Assembly: GCF_030161875.1 (NCBI RefSeq)
Contig: NZ_BSVA01000001.1
Span: 2,232,001 to 2,296,000, forward strand
Length of the DNA stretch: 64,000 nucleotides
Direction: 5' to 3'
Source of the DNA: Homoserinibacter gongjuensis
GTDB taxonomy: Bacteria; Actinomycetota; Actinomycetes; Actinomycetales; Microbacteriaceae
Part shown: positions 39,256 to 48,541 of the stretch, one piece after another
Position numbering within the stretch: position 1 is the stretch's first letter
How the letters are laid out: every line of letters begins with the position of its first letter
Notes under the pieces: generated by a model
The model's input: only the letters and a program-made list of their open reading frames with translations
Database searches by the model: none
Told to the model about the DNA's origin: nothing
Made by a program: the position numbers and the translations under genes

Positions 39256-39638
39256 ATGCACAGACGCGACTGGATCGAGCACCGCCGCGCCGATGGGGAG
39301 CGCGTCGGGTGGATGCGCCCGGAAGGTGACGGCTTCGTGCCCGTCGACCTGCTCGGTCGTGATCGCGCGCCCGCGCTCGACTGGCTGAGCGCCGAGGAGC
39401 TGCTGGACGAGCTCGGCATCGGCTACCTGGCCGAGCCGTATGTGCTCGAGCGCGCGGATGGCGCCCCCTGCGGGTGCGCATCGTCGAGGTGTCGACGGAG
39501 CGCATCCGGGTGAAGCTCGACGACTTCGGCGCGATCGACGGGCCGCGCGTGAACTTCGACCTCAGTTGGCCGATGCCGCCCGAGCTGCGCACCTGGTCGA
39601 CCGAGGCCGACGCCATCACGGCATGGCCCGGGGCCTGA
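39256..39638 (+). CDS. Hypothetical protein; frameshifted
   Basis: Restored length is about 127 residues. It starts MHRRDWIEHRRADGERVGWM and after repair continues VRIVEVSTERIRVKLDDFGA and ends with WSTEADAITAWPGA. There is no signal or membrane segment. The C run 39464-39468 has lost one base. I know similar short proteins from Microbacteriaceae without a function. Confidence 0.6.
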
Positions 39639-39654
39639 CCGGCTCAGACGCGGC

Positions 39655-40203
39655 TCAGGATGCGGCGCGCGCCGGAAGCACCCAACCGGGCCGCACGAAG
39701 TGGCAGGTGTAGCCGCCCGGGTTCGCGATCAGGTAGTCCTGGTGCTCGGGCTCGGCCTCCCAGAAGGGGCCGGCCGGCTCGATCGTCGTGACGGCCTTGC
39801 CGGGCCACAGCCCCGAGGCGTCGACGTCGGCGATCGTGTCACGGGCAACCTGCTCCTGCTCGGGGGTGAGGGGGAAGATCGCCGAGCGGTAGCTCGTGCC
39901 GAGGTCGTTGCCCTGCCGGTTGAGCGTCGACGGATCGTGCACCTGGAAGAAGAAGGCGAGGATGTCGCGGTAGCTCGTCTTCTCGGGGTCGAAGACGATC
40001 TCCACGGCCTCCGCGTGCCCCGGGTGGTTCGGATAGGTGGCGTGGTCGTTGGTGCCACCCGTGTAGCCCACGCGCGTTCCGATCACGCCGGGCTGGCGGC
40101 GGATGAGGTCTTCGAGGCCCCAGAAGCAGCCTCCGGCGAGCACCGCCGTCTCGGTTCCCGGGGTGCGCGTGACCTCGCCGGTGTCGCTCATGCCGCTCGT
40201 CAT
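39655..40203 (-). CDS. msrA: Peptide methionine sulfoxide reductase A
   Basis: The protein has 182 residues. The catalytic motif GGCFWG is in [20 protein letters not shown], followed by [54 protein letters not shown] and the C-terminal [15 protein letters not shown] with a possible resolving cysteine. It reduces methionine-S-sulfoxide in oxidised proteins. The start ATG 40203 or the next in-frame ATG four codons later may be used. Confidence 0.96.
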   Translation of the reverse strand: MTSGMSDTGEVTRTPGTETAVLAGGCFWGLEDLIRRQPGVIGTRVGYTGGTNDHATYPNHPGHAEAVEIVFDPEKTSYRDILAFFFQVHDPSTLNRQGNDLGTSYRSAIFPLTPEQEQVARDTIADVDASGLWPGKAVTTIEPAGPFWEAEPEHQDYLIANPGGYTCHFVRPGWVLPARAAS

Positions 40204-40295
40204 GGTGTCTCCTCAGTGTTGAAACTGCATCGTCGGGGGATGGGACGATTGCATCCAAAAGAAGCGTAGGTGATCTTCGGAGCTTGTGGGTGGAA

Positions 40296-40330
40296 TCCCG
40301 AAAATGGACGATATAGTCCTATCAACGGGA
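40296..40330. promoter_or_regulatory. Operator-like dyad before the gene at 40342
   Basis: The centre GGACGATATAGTCC (40306-40319) is a dyad with one mismatched base pair, framed by TCCCG and CGGGA. It differs by one base from the dyad at 42687-42700 that stands between a TetR gene and its oxidoreductase neighbour. It ends 12 bases before the ATG, with the ribosome binding site GGGAAGGAG in between. Confidence 0.65.
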
Positions 40331-40341
40331 AGGAGCACGAC

Positions 40342-40749
40342 ATGAGCGAGAGCGCAACATCCGCGAACGCACACGGGCGCCGCATCGCCGCCGACGACGT
40401 GGTCGAGGCCGTCACGAGGGCGCCGCTGCGCTACCAGGACGGATCGACCCAGGTCTTCACCCCCGACGGCAACACGACCTTCGTCGAGCACGGCCGCCGC
40501 ACCTCGGGCGAGTGGGGCGTCGATCACGAGGGCAGCTTCTGGTCGTTCTGGCCGCCGGACTACCGGGCGAGCTATGACGTGTACTGGATCATGGGCGCCG
40601 AGAACACGGGCGCCGAGACGGGCGCCGACAACGCGGGCGCCGAGACAGCAGATGCCGTACCCGCCACCGCATCCGGCGTGCGTTTCGTGGAGCGCCACGG
40701 CGGCGCGGTCTCCGACGGTCGCTACCAGAGCCGCGTCACCCGGGGCTGA
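40342..40749 (+). CDS. Hypothetical protein with internal Gly-Ala-Glu repeats
   Basis: The protein has 135 residues. The first 80 residues (STQVFTPDGNTTFVEHGRRT, GEWGVDHEGSFWSFWPPDYR) look like one small beta-barrel domain with several tryptophans. They are followed by a low-complexity stretch (GAENTGAETGADNAGAET) and a short conserved-looking end. There is no signal peptide. An operator-like dyad and a strong ribosome binding site precede it. I do not recognise the function; co-regulation with the oxidoreductase at 42767 is inferred from the shared dyad. Confidence 0.6.
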   Translation: MSESATSANAHGRRIAADDVVEAVTRAPLRYQDGSTQVFTPDGNTTFVEHGRRTSGEWGVDHEGSFWSFWPPDYRASYDVYWIMGAENTGAETGADNAGAETADAVPATASGVRFVERHGGAVSDGRYQSRVTRG

Positions 40750-41017
40750 GCGCATCCGCGGCCGCACGCAGCATCCGCAGCACGCTCTCCGCCGGCACCT
40801 CGCACGGTTTGAGCAGCGCCCCGCGACTCGTGAGCCAGACGTTGGCCCCGAGATACTCGGCGCCGCCGAGCCGCTCGGCGTCGATCGTGATCACCTTGCC
40901 CTCGGCGCGCGTCGTGCGCGTGATCGCCCACGGCTCGCCCGCGAGGTGCAGGCGGGTCCACCCCTCGGGGATGGCGTGCACCAGGGTCTCGAGTTCTTCG
41001 TCGCGCGACGGGCTCAT
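40736..41017 (-). CDS. Small hypothetical protein
   Basis: The protein has about 93 residues: EELETLVHAIPEGWTRLHLA, then TRTTRAEGKVITIDAERLGG and NVWLTSRGALLKPCEVPAES. It is soluble with a single cysteine. Its 3' end overlaps the 3' end of the gene at 40342 by 14 bases (convergent). Similar proteins occur in Microbacteriaceae, sometimes labelled as methionine sulfoxide reductase without clear support. ATG 41017 is chosen; an ATG at 41083 would add a poorly conserved-looking start. Confidence 0.6.
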   Translation of the reverse strand: MSPSRDEELETLVHAIPEGWTRLHLAGEPWAITRTTRAEGKVITIDAERLGGAEYLGANVWLTSRGALLKPCEVPAESVLRMLRAAADALSPG

Positions 41018-41145
41018 CGATCCGCTCTCTGTGAGGGGGCTCGCATTCCACGAGGGCAGGCCGTCGGCCTGCGTTTGTTCCAACGCCGGATGCCGCGATC
41101 TCGTTCCCGGGCGCGGTGCCGGCCCACCGACAGAAAGGCGATCGC

Positions 41146-41606
41146 ATGAGCGACACCGGCCAGGACTTCAGCTACGACATCTCGGAGGACGACGAGGGCC
41201 TGCTGCCGCCCGACGAGAGCCTCGATCCCGACGAGCTCGATGACGACTTCGACGAGCTCGGCTACTCGCCGCTGGATCGGCCCTCCGGCAACCTCTCCTG
41301 GGGCTTCACGGCGCGGGAGGCGCGCACCTCGGAACCCCTGTCCGCCCGCCTGGCACGCGAGCTGCCCGACGTGGGCGCCGACCTCGACGGCGAGGAGGAG
41401 ACGGCCTCGGCGATGTCATCGACACCGATGGCGAGCTGCGTGACGACGAGGTGGGCTCGGCGCGAGCGGGTCGACTCGTCTGGGCGGAGCCGGAGAGCCG
41501 CGATCCGGAGGCCGAATACTGGGCGTCGGATGTCGGCATCGACGGGGGCGCCGCCTCGGCGGAGGAGGCGGCCGTGCACGTGATCGACACCGACGAACGC
41601 GGATGA
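41146..41606 (+). CDS. DUF5709 family protein; frameshifted
   Basis: Restored length is about 153 residues, strongly acidic (DEDDEGLLPPDESLDPDELD type sequence) and without membrane segments. ELGYSPLDRP, LSARLARELPDVGA and, after repair, DVGIDGGAASAEEAAVHV match the DUF5709 pattern. GG 41409-41410 has lost a G; without the repair the C-terminal signature is unreadable. The function is unknown. Its stop overlaps the start of the next gene (ATGA). Confidence 0.78.
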
Positions 41607-42042
41607 CACCCGGCTTCACCGAGGTGCTCGCCCGGGAGACCTCGGCGCTCGCCGAGGTGGGGGATGCGGCAGGATTCGCGCAGTGGCGGCGCCGGCTCGT
41701 GGGGAGTTGCTCGCGCCGCGCTCGCCGTATGCCCTCGTGCTGCGCACCGACGGGGCGGACCACGAGCGGGCGGTCTTCCTCGATCGGTGGAGCGACCTGC
41801 TCACGGCGGCCGTCGCGCGCGTGCTCGCCGCCGCGCCCACCCGCGGGCAGGTGGACCCTCGTGAACTCGCGATGCTCATCCTCGCCGCGGTGCACGGGGG
41901 CAGCATCCTCAGCCGGGTCGCCCGCGACCCGGGGCCGCTGCAGGCGGCGCTCGATCTGGCGTTCCTGCCGCTCGAGCAGGCCGAACGCGACCCTCTCGCA
42001 TCCGATGGCCGTGCCGGGCCGCTCGATAGCATGGCATCGTGA
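41603..42042 (+). CDS. TetR-type ligand-binding half without DNA-binding domain; frameshifted
   Basis: Restored length is about 146 residues. HERAVFLDRWSDLLTAAVAR, DPRELAMLILAAVHGGSILS and QAALDLAFLPLEQA are typical of the C-terminal dimerization and ligand domain of TetR regulators, yet no helix-turn-helix precedes them; the gene starts right at the stop of the DUF5709 gene. GGGG 41701-41704 has lost a base. The stop overlaps the GTG start of a complete TetR gene, so both are made together. It may be a remnant or a partner that modulates the full regulator. Confidence 0.6.
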
Positions 42043-42668
42043 CGATCTCGGCCGACGCGAGCACCGCGAAACGCCTCACGGCGCGTGGGGCGAAGACGCG
42101 AGCCCGGATCGTCGCGGCGGCCGCGGAGCTCATGTACGTGCGGGGCGTCGGTGCCACGACCCTCGACGAGGTGGTGGCCGCGAGCGGGGTCAGCAAGTCG
42201 CAGCTGTACCACCACTTCGCGGGCAAGGAGATGCTCGTGCGGGCGGTCATCGATCTCACGGGCGAGCGCGTGATGCAGCGCGAGCGCGACGCCCTCTCCA
42301 CCGTCTCCACCATGGCGGGCCTGCGGCGGTGGCGGGACGCGCTCGTGCAGAACAACGCGCTGCGTCACGGTGCCTATGGATGCTCGCTCGGCTCGCTCGC
42401 ATCCGATGTCGCCGACCAGGACGAGGTGGCCCGGCGCACCCTGCACGAGCTGTTCGGTGCCTGGCAGGCACTGCTCGCCGATGCCCTGGGGCGCATGCGC
42501 GAGGCGGGCGTGCTGCCGCCGGACGCGCCGGTCGAGCAGCTCGCGACCGGGCTCATGGGGGCCGTGCAGGGCGGATACATGCTCGCCCAGACGGCACACA
42601 ACGTGGCGCCGATGGGTACCTCGATCGACATGGCGCTCGCGCACATCGAGAGCCTGACGGTGCGCTGA
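42039..42668 (+). CDS. TetR-family transcriptional regulator
   Basis: The protein has 209 residues. The helix-turn-helix is at about 19-65: KTRARIVAAAAELMYVRGVG, TTLDEVVAASGVSKSQLYHH, FAGKEMLVRAV. The C-terminal part (YGCSLGSLASDVADQDEVAR, GLMGAVQGGYMLAQ) matches TetR regulators of quinone/electrophile-responsive oxidoreductases. A near-perfect 26-base dyad lies 12 bases after its stop, before the oxidoreductase gene; this is its likely operator. The GTG start 42039 overlaps the stop of the truncated TetR-like gene. Confidence 0.9.
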   Translation: MTISADASTAKRLTARGAKTRARIVAAAAELMYVRGVGATTLDEVVAASGVSKSQLYHHFAGKEMLVRAVIDLTGERVMQRERDALSTVSTMAGLRRWRDALVQNNALRHGAYGCSLGSLASDVADQDEVARRTLHELFGAWQALLADALGRMREAGVLPPDAPVEQLATGLMGAVQGGYMLAQTAHNVAPMGTSIDMALAHIESLTVR

Positions 42669-42680
42669 CCCGCGTGCGAC

Positions 42681-42706
42681 CGAATTGGACGATATCGTCC
42701 GATTCG
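42681..42706. promoter_or_regulatory. TetR operator dyad before the oxidoreductase gene
   Basis: CGAATTGGACGAT pairs with ATCGTCCGATTCG: 12 of 13 arm positions match, with a perfect 14-base centre GGACGATATCGTCC. It lies 60 bases before the oxidoreductase start. The related dyad at 40306-40319 suggests a second target gene. Confidence 0.75.
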
Positions 42707-42766
42707 GGAGTACGATGGCACCAGCTCGTGCGACACGTCCACGCGAGCGAGGCAGGGAGGTGCCGG

Positions 42767-43684
42767 ATGAAGGCGATCGTCGTGACGGATCCCACCGCGG
42801 GAACCGCGGGAATGACACTCACCGAGCGGCCCGACCCCGCCCCGGGCGGCAACGACGTGCTCGTCGAGGTGCACGCATCCGGATTCACACCGGGCGAGCT
42901 CAGCTGGCCGGGCACCTGGGCCGATCACCTCGGCCGCGACCGCACGCCCTCGATCCCCGGGCACGAGGTGGCCGGCATCGTGCGTTCGCTCGGATACGGC
43001 ACGCGCGGCCTGTCGGTCGGCCAGCGGGTGTTCGGGCTCGCCGCATGGGACCGCGACGGCACCCTCGCCGAATCGGTCGTGATCGAGGCGCGCAACCTCG
43101 CACCGTTGCCCGGCGACATCGACTTCACCATCGGCGCGAGCCTGCCCATCTCGGGACTCACGGCCTGGCAGGGGCTCTTCGTGCACGGCCGGTTCGAGGC
43201 CGGTCAGAGCGTGCTCGTGCACGGTGCGGCAGGCGGAGTCGGCTCGATCGTCGCTCAGCTCGCGCGTGAGGCCGGCGCGTACGTCATCGGCACGGGACGC
43301 GCCGCCGACCGTGAGGCGGCTCTCGACTTCGGCGCTCAAGAGTTCCTCGACCTCGAGCACGACGAGCTCGCCGACATCGGGGAGGTCGACCTCGTCTTCG
43401 ACGTGATCGGCGGCGAGGTCGGCAGCCGCTCCGCTGCCCTCGTGCGCGCCGGCGGGATGCTCGTGACGATCGCCGGACCGCCCGAGGCCCGACCGGCCGA
43501 GGGCATCGCCGTCGACTTCGTCGTGGAGGCGGACCGCGCCCAGCTCGGCGAGCTCGCCACCCGCGTGCGCGACGGGCGGCTGCGTACCCGCATCGGCCGC
43601 GTTGCCGACCTGGGCGGTGCCGTCGCCGCCTTCAACGCGCCGGAACGCGCGGCCGGCAAGACCATCATCCGTGTGCGTGCGTGA
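42767..43684 (+). CDS. Zinc-independent MDR-family NADP oxidoreductase, copy 1
   Basis: The protein has 305 residues. The GroES-like domain has EVHASGFTPGELSWPGTW and PSIPGHEVAGIV; the Rossmann domain has VLVHGAAGGVGSIVAQLARE and YVIGTGRAADRE. The zinc-binding cysteines of alcohol dehydrogenases are absent, so it is a quinone-oxidoreductase type MDR enzyme, reducing quinones or enones with NADPH. It follows a TetR gene and its operator, which suggests induction by a reactive compound. A second copy is at 45015. Confidence 0.9.
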   Translation: MKAIVVTDPTAGTAGMTLTERPDPAPGGNDVLVEVHASGFTPGELSWPGTWADHLGRDRTPSIPGHEVAGIVRSLGYGTRGLSVGQRVFGLAAWDRDGTLAESVVIEARNLAPLPGDIDFTIGASLPISGLTAWQGLFVHGRFEAGQSVLVHGAAGGVGSIVAQLAREAGAYVIGTGRAADREAALDFGAQEFLDLEHDELADIGEVDLVFDVIGGEVGSRSAALVRAGGMLVTIAGPPEARPAEGIAVDFVVEADRAQLGELATRVRDGRLRTRIGRVADLGGAVAAFNAPERAAGKTIIRVRA

Positions 43685-43724
43685 GCGTCCGCGCACGCCA
43701 TCGACTCGGGAGGAACACACGATC

Positions 43725-44182
43725 ATGACGCAGTCCATCGACTCCACACACTTCACCTTCGAGTACCCCGATGAAGCCGGCTATCCCGACGGAGTGGGCA
43801 CGCTCACACAAGACCAGACGGTGCTCATCGGCGAGATGCTCGCCGACCCCCGTGAGCTCGGGCTCGACTTCACCCTCGTCGACGACGACGCCGAGAACAC
43901 GTACGAGGCGATCGTCGGCGATACCGAGATCGCAGCGATGCCCTATACCCGGGCTGGCGACGATCGGCTCGTGCTGCTTGCGACCTCCGTGTTCCCGGAG
44001 TTCCGCGGGCAGGGTGTCGCGACCGAGCTCATCCGCCGGGTGCTCGACGACGTGCGGCGCCAGCACAAGACCGTCACCATCATGTGCCCGGTGGTGCGCA
44101 CCTTCATCGACCGGCATCCGGACTACGCCGACCTCGTCGATGCGCAGCACCCGGGGTCACTCGGAGCCGGGGCCATGTCTGA
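43725..44182 (+). CDS. YjdJ-like GNAT acetyltransferase, copy 1 (stop restored)
   Basis: After adding one G to GGGG 44153-44156 the protein has about 152 residues and stops at TGA 44180-44182. The acetyl-CoA binding motif is VFPEFRGQGVATELIRRVLD and the C-terminal part CPVVRTFIDRHPDYADLV is the YjdJ-type ending. As written, the frame runs on into the FHA-like gene. It probably acetylates a small molecule or protein in the cytoplasm; the substrate is unknown. It is 40 bases downstream of the oxidoreductase gene, with GGGAGGA as ribosome binding site. Confidence 0.78.
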
Positions 44183-45018
44183 GCACGAGCCGGCCTCGGG
44201 CGAGCACGTTCCGACCACGACGCATGCCGCCTGGGGTGCCGGGCATCCGCGGCTGCTGGTCGTGCGCGACGACGAGCGGCAGGTGCACGAGATCACGACG
44301 GATGTCACGCGCATCGGCTCGTCGCCGGATGCCGAGCTGAACCTGCCGGCGACCCAGCCGATGCACGCGATGGTCACGCACGACCCCACCGACGAGTACG
44401 TGCTGCAGATGTTCGGTGCGGGTGAGACGAGCCTGCACGACTGGCGCACGATCGGAACCGGCTCGCACGATGTCGAGGTGCTGCGCACCGGTGCGCACTT
44501 CAGCACGGGGCCCTGGCGGCTCGTGTTCGCGCGCGACGAGTTCGCCGATCACGGGCGCCCCTACGGCGGGCGTCAGGGCGGCGAGGAGCCCACCAGCGGC
44601 GTCAGCCGCCGCGTCCGGACTATGCGCAGATGCTCGCGGAGGCGGTCATCACCCACGCCTCGATGGATGCGGATGCCGAGAACGCCGTCGAGTTCCGGCT
44701 CGTCGACGACACGGCGGCGGGCATCTACCTCGCGGTCGTCGGAGATCGGGAGGTCGCCGGCATCACCTACAACCTCATCGGAGATCACCGCATCGTGCTG
44801 CTCGCGGTGTCGGTGTTCCCGGAGTTCCGGGGTCGCGGCATCGCGATGGAGCTCATCCGTCAGGTGCTCGACGAGGTGCGCGCGCAGGGCAGAACGGTCA
44901 CGAACTACTGTCCCGTGGTGCTGACCTTCCTCGAGCGAAATCCGTCGTACGCCGAGCTCATCGACACCGAGCATCCGGGCGTCGTCTCCCACGAGACGAA
45001 GGAGGGCCCACCGCGTGA
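44175..45018 (+). CDS. FHA-like domain joined to a second YjdJ-like GNAT domain; frameshifted twice
   Basis: Restored length is about 281 residues. Residues 10-150 have an FHA-like core (VTRIGSSPDAELNLPATQPM, HAMVTHDPTDEYVLQMFG) and end with ARDEFADHGRPYGGRQGGEE. A GNAT domain follows: DAENAVEFRLVDDTAAGIYL, VFPEFRGRGIAMELIRQVLD, CPVVLTFLERNPSYAELI. Single-base losses are inferred at CCC 44589-44591 and GGGCCC 45004-45009; the second repair creates the stop TGA 45016-45018, which overlaps the next gene's GTG. I found no stop in any frame between the two domains, so a fusion is likely, though an internal start at ATG 44630 is possible. Confidence 0.6.
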
Positions 45019-45959
45019 AGGCCATCATCGTGACCGACCGCACGGCGGGCATCCCCGGGATGCGGCTGGTGGATCGTCCGGATCCGGATGTCGCGCGGCT
45101 CGCGAGTCTCGACGGCGCGAGCTACGGCGATGTCGTGGTCGAGGTGCACGCCTCGGGGTTCACCGGCAACGAGCTCGACTGGCCCTCGACCTGGACGGAT
45201 CGGGAGGGGCGCGACCGCAGCCCGACGATCCCCGGGCACGAGGTCGCGGGCGTCGTGACGGCGCTCAGCTACGGGGCCGCCGGGCTCGCGGTGGGCCAGC
45301 GGGTGTTCGGCCTCGCCGATTGGACTCGCGACGGCAGCCTCGCCGAGTACGCCGTGGTCGAGGCGCGCAACCTCGCGCCGCTGCCCGGCGACGTCGACTT
45401 CGTCACCGGAGCGGGCGTCGCGATGACGGGCCTCACTGCATGGCAGGGGCTCTTCGAGCACGGGCGGCTCACCGCGGGTCAGACCGTGCTCGTGCACGGC
45501 GCCGCGGGTGCGGTGGGGTCGATGGCGGCGCAGCTCGCCCGTGACGCCGGCGCCTACGTCGTCGGCACGGGACGCGCCTCCCACCGCCTGGCCGCACTCG
45601 ACTTCGGCGCGAACGAGTTCCTCGACCTCGAGAACGACGACCTCGACGACGCGGCAGGCGTCGACCTCGTCTTCGACGTCTTCGGCGGCGACATCGGGCG
45701 GCGTTCCGTCGCCCTCGTCCGCCCCGGCGGCACCTTCGTGACCGTCGCCGGACCGCCGGAGGTGCGACCCACCGACGCCCGCAGCGTCGACTTCGTCGTG
45801 GTCTCGGACCGCGCGCAGCTCACCGAGATCGCACACCGCGTGCGCACCGGGCGGGTGCGCCCGCACATCGGCCGGGTCGCCGAGCTCGCGGATGCCGCTT
45901 CCGCTCTCGACCCTGCGACGCGCGCTCCCGGGAAGACCGTCATCCGCATCCGCCCCTGA
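45015..45959 (+). CDS. Zinc-independent MDR-family NADP oxidoreductase, copy 2
   Basis: The protein has 314 residues. It is clearly a paralogue of the enzyme at 42767: EVHASGFTGNELDWPSTWTD, PTIPGHEVAGVV, RVFGLADWTRDGSLAEYAVV, VLVHGAAGAVGSMAAQLARD and YVVGTGRASHRL align throughout. It has an insert near residue 23. It is predicted to be an NADPH-dependent quinone or enone reductase without zinc. The GTG start 45015 overlaps the restored stop of the acetyltransferase gene (GTGA). Confidence 0.9.
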   Translation: MKAIIVTDRTAGIPGMRLVDRPDPDVARLASLDGASYGDVVVEVHASGFTGNELDWPSTWTDREGRDRSPTIPGHEVAGVVTALSYGAAGLAVGQRVFGLADWTRDGSLAEYAVVEARNLAPLPGDVDFVTGAGVAMTGLTAWQGLFEHGRLTAGQTVLVHGAAGAVGSMAAQLARDAGAYVVGTGRASHRLAALDFGANEFLDLENDDLDDAAGVDLVFDVFGGDIGRRSVALVRPGGTFVTVAGPPEVRPTDARSVDFVVVSDRAQLTEIAHRVRTGRVRPHIGRVAELADAASALDPATRAPGKTVIRIRP

Positions 45960-45968
45960 GCGGCGCGC

Positions 45969-47207
45969 TCAGCCGCGCGGGCGGCGCCGGGTGGTGTACT
46001 TCGGCACGAAGATGCGCAGCTCGAGGGCACCCGCGAGGCCGAGCACGCCCATGACGCCCGCCGCGATCGGCAGCGAGGCCGCCGCCGTCACGCCCCAGAT
46101 GAGCAGCGGGGCCACGGCCGCGCCGGTGTCGTTCGTGAAGCGCCATGCGCCGAGGAACGGCGCGGGACGCGCGGGGTCGGCCAGGTCGGCACCGAGGGTC
46201 ATGAGGATCCCTGCGCCGATCCCGTTCGAGAGCGAGAGTAGGCCGGCGATCACCGCGAACCACACGGCCGCGTGGGGAACGTCGTGGGTGAAGGCGAGCA
46301 GGAGGTGGGAGAGGCCGAGGCCGATCATGGAGGGCACCGCCGTCCACAATCGGCCGAAGCGGTCCATGATCCAGCCACCCGCATAGAACAGACCGAAATC
46401 GAGGGCGGCGGCCGAGCCGATGATGATCGCCATGGTCGCCTCGTCGATGCCGATCGACACCGCCCACAGCGGCAGGATCACGTTGCGGCTGGCACGCAGT
46501 GCCGCCACGAGGGCCGAGCCCGTGCCGAGTGTCGCGAGCACGCGCCGGTTGGCCGTGATCGTGCGGAACAGGCCGCGATCCGCCGCCTCGACCTCGCGTG
46601 CCGCAGGCCCCGGGCGCGTGGTCACGGCATCCTCCGGGTCGTGCAGCGCGATGAGCACGATGATGGCGGCGAGGCATGCGGCGAGGTGGATCCAGAACGC
46701 GTTCGCCGCGGAGCCGGTGGCCTGGATGACGCCCGCCGTCACGAAAGGACCCACGAGGTACCCGAACCGGAAGGTACCGCCGAGGGTCGAGAGCGCCCGC
46801 GCACGGTAGACCGGCGGCACGAAGCTCGTCATGAAGGCGTGGCGCGCGAGGGCGAAGACGGCCGTCGCGACGCCGATGAGCAGGATGCCGATCCCCAGTA
46901 CCCACGGGTTAGGAGCGAGCACCGAGATCAGCACGCCGACGATCGACAGCACCGAGGCGCCGATCATCGCCGTGCGCTCGCCGATCCGCGCCACGAGGGC
47001 GCCCGCGGGGATGTCGCCGAGCAGCTCGCCGACCACGATCATGGCCGACACGAGGGCGGCGCCGGCGATGTCGGCTCCGAGTCCGTTGGCGACCACCGGG
47101 ATGATCGGGATGATCGCGCCCTCGCCGATCGAGAACAGGATCGTCGGCAGGAAGGCCGCCACCACGACCTGCCGCCACGGGAAGCGGTCGGCGGGTACGT
47201 CAGTCAT
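45969..47207 (-). CDS. MFS transporter
   Basis: The protein has 412 residues with about twelve hydrophobic segments. It has the MFS loop 2-3 type motif GDIPAGALVARIGERTAMIG and a matching GGWIMDRFGRLW in the second half. It resembles multidrug exporters of the DHA1 type by length and layout. It converges on the second oxidoreductase gene and is divergent from prfB. The cargo is unknown; export of a toxic compound would fit the redox genes next door. Confidence 0.88.
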   Translation of the reverse strand: MTDVPADRFPWRQVVVAAFLPTILFSIGEGAIIPIIPVVANGLGADIAGAALVSAMIVVGELLGDIPAGALVARIGERTAMIGASVLSIVGVLISVLAPNPWVLGIGILLIGVATAVFALARHAFMTSFVPPVYRARALSTLGGTFRFGYLVGPFVTAGVIQATGSAANAFWIHLAACLAAIIVLIALHDPEDAVTTRPGPAAREVEAADRGLFRTITANRRVLATLGTGSALVAALRASRNVILPLWAVSIGIDEATMAIIIGSAAALDFGLFYAGGWIMDRFGRLWTAVPSMIGLGLSHLLLAFTHDVPHAAVWFAVIAGLLSLSNGIGAGILMTLGADLADPARPAPFLGAWRFTNDTGAAVAPLLIWGVTAAASLPIAAGVMGVLGLAGALELRIFVPKYTTRRRPRG

Positions 47208-47263
47208 GGCGCCGTCAACGCTACCCCGGTGCGGCGGCCGTCAGCGTCTAGGCTGATACCGCC

Positions 47264-48369
<1,106 letters not shown>

Positions 48370-48396
48370 GCCCTCGCGGCCCCGTCCGTCTCCCGT

Positions 48397-48466
48397 CAAA
48401 CGCTGTAGCGGTTGGCGGTGCGCGTCCGTGATTGCTGGCGCGCGACGGTCAACGCTGTAGCGTTTG
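48397..48466. repeat. Paired palindromes AACGCTGTAGCGTT, unit 1 (before ftsE)
   Basis: CAAACGCTGTAGCGGTTG (48397-48414) and CAACGCTGTAGCGTTTG (48450-48466) are two copies of the same palindrome about 50 bases apart. The same arrangement recurs at 50403-50475, so the two units bracket ftsE-ftsX. The spacer also shows partial similarity between the units. Confidence 0.8.
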
Positions 48467-48541
48467 TCGCCACCACCCGATCCCGAACGGGGGAGTGTCG
48501 CAACCCGCGTCCCGAAAAGGCGTGCTTAGGCTCAAGACGCC

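Noticed and set aside
43725..45544. A GNAT-FHA fusion and an acetyltransferase running into the next oxidoreductase gene
   Set aside because: As written the frames continue, but one added G/C at 44153 and at 45004 each creates a stop that overlaps the following start codon. The junctions are better explained as separate coupled genes.
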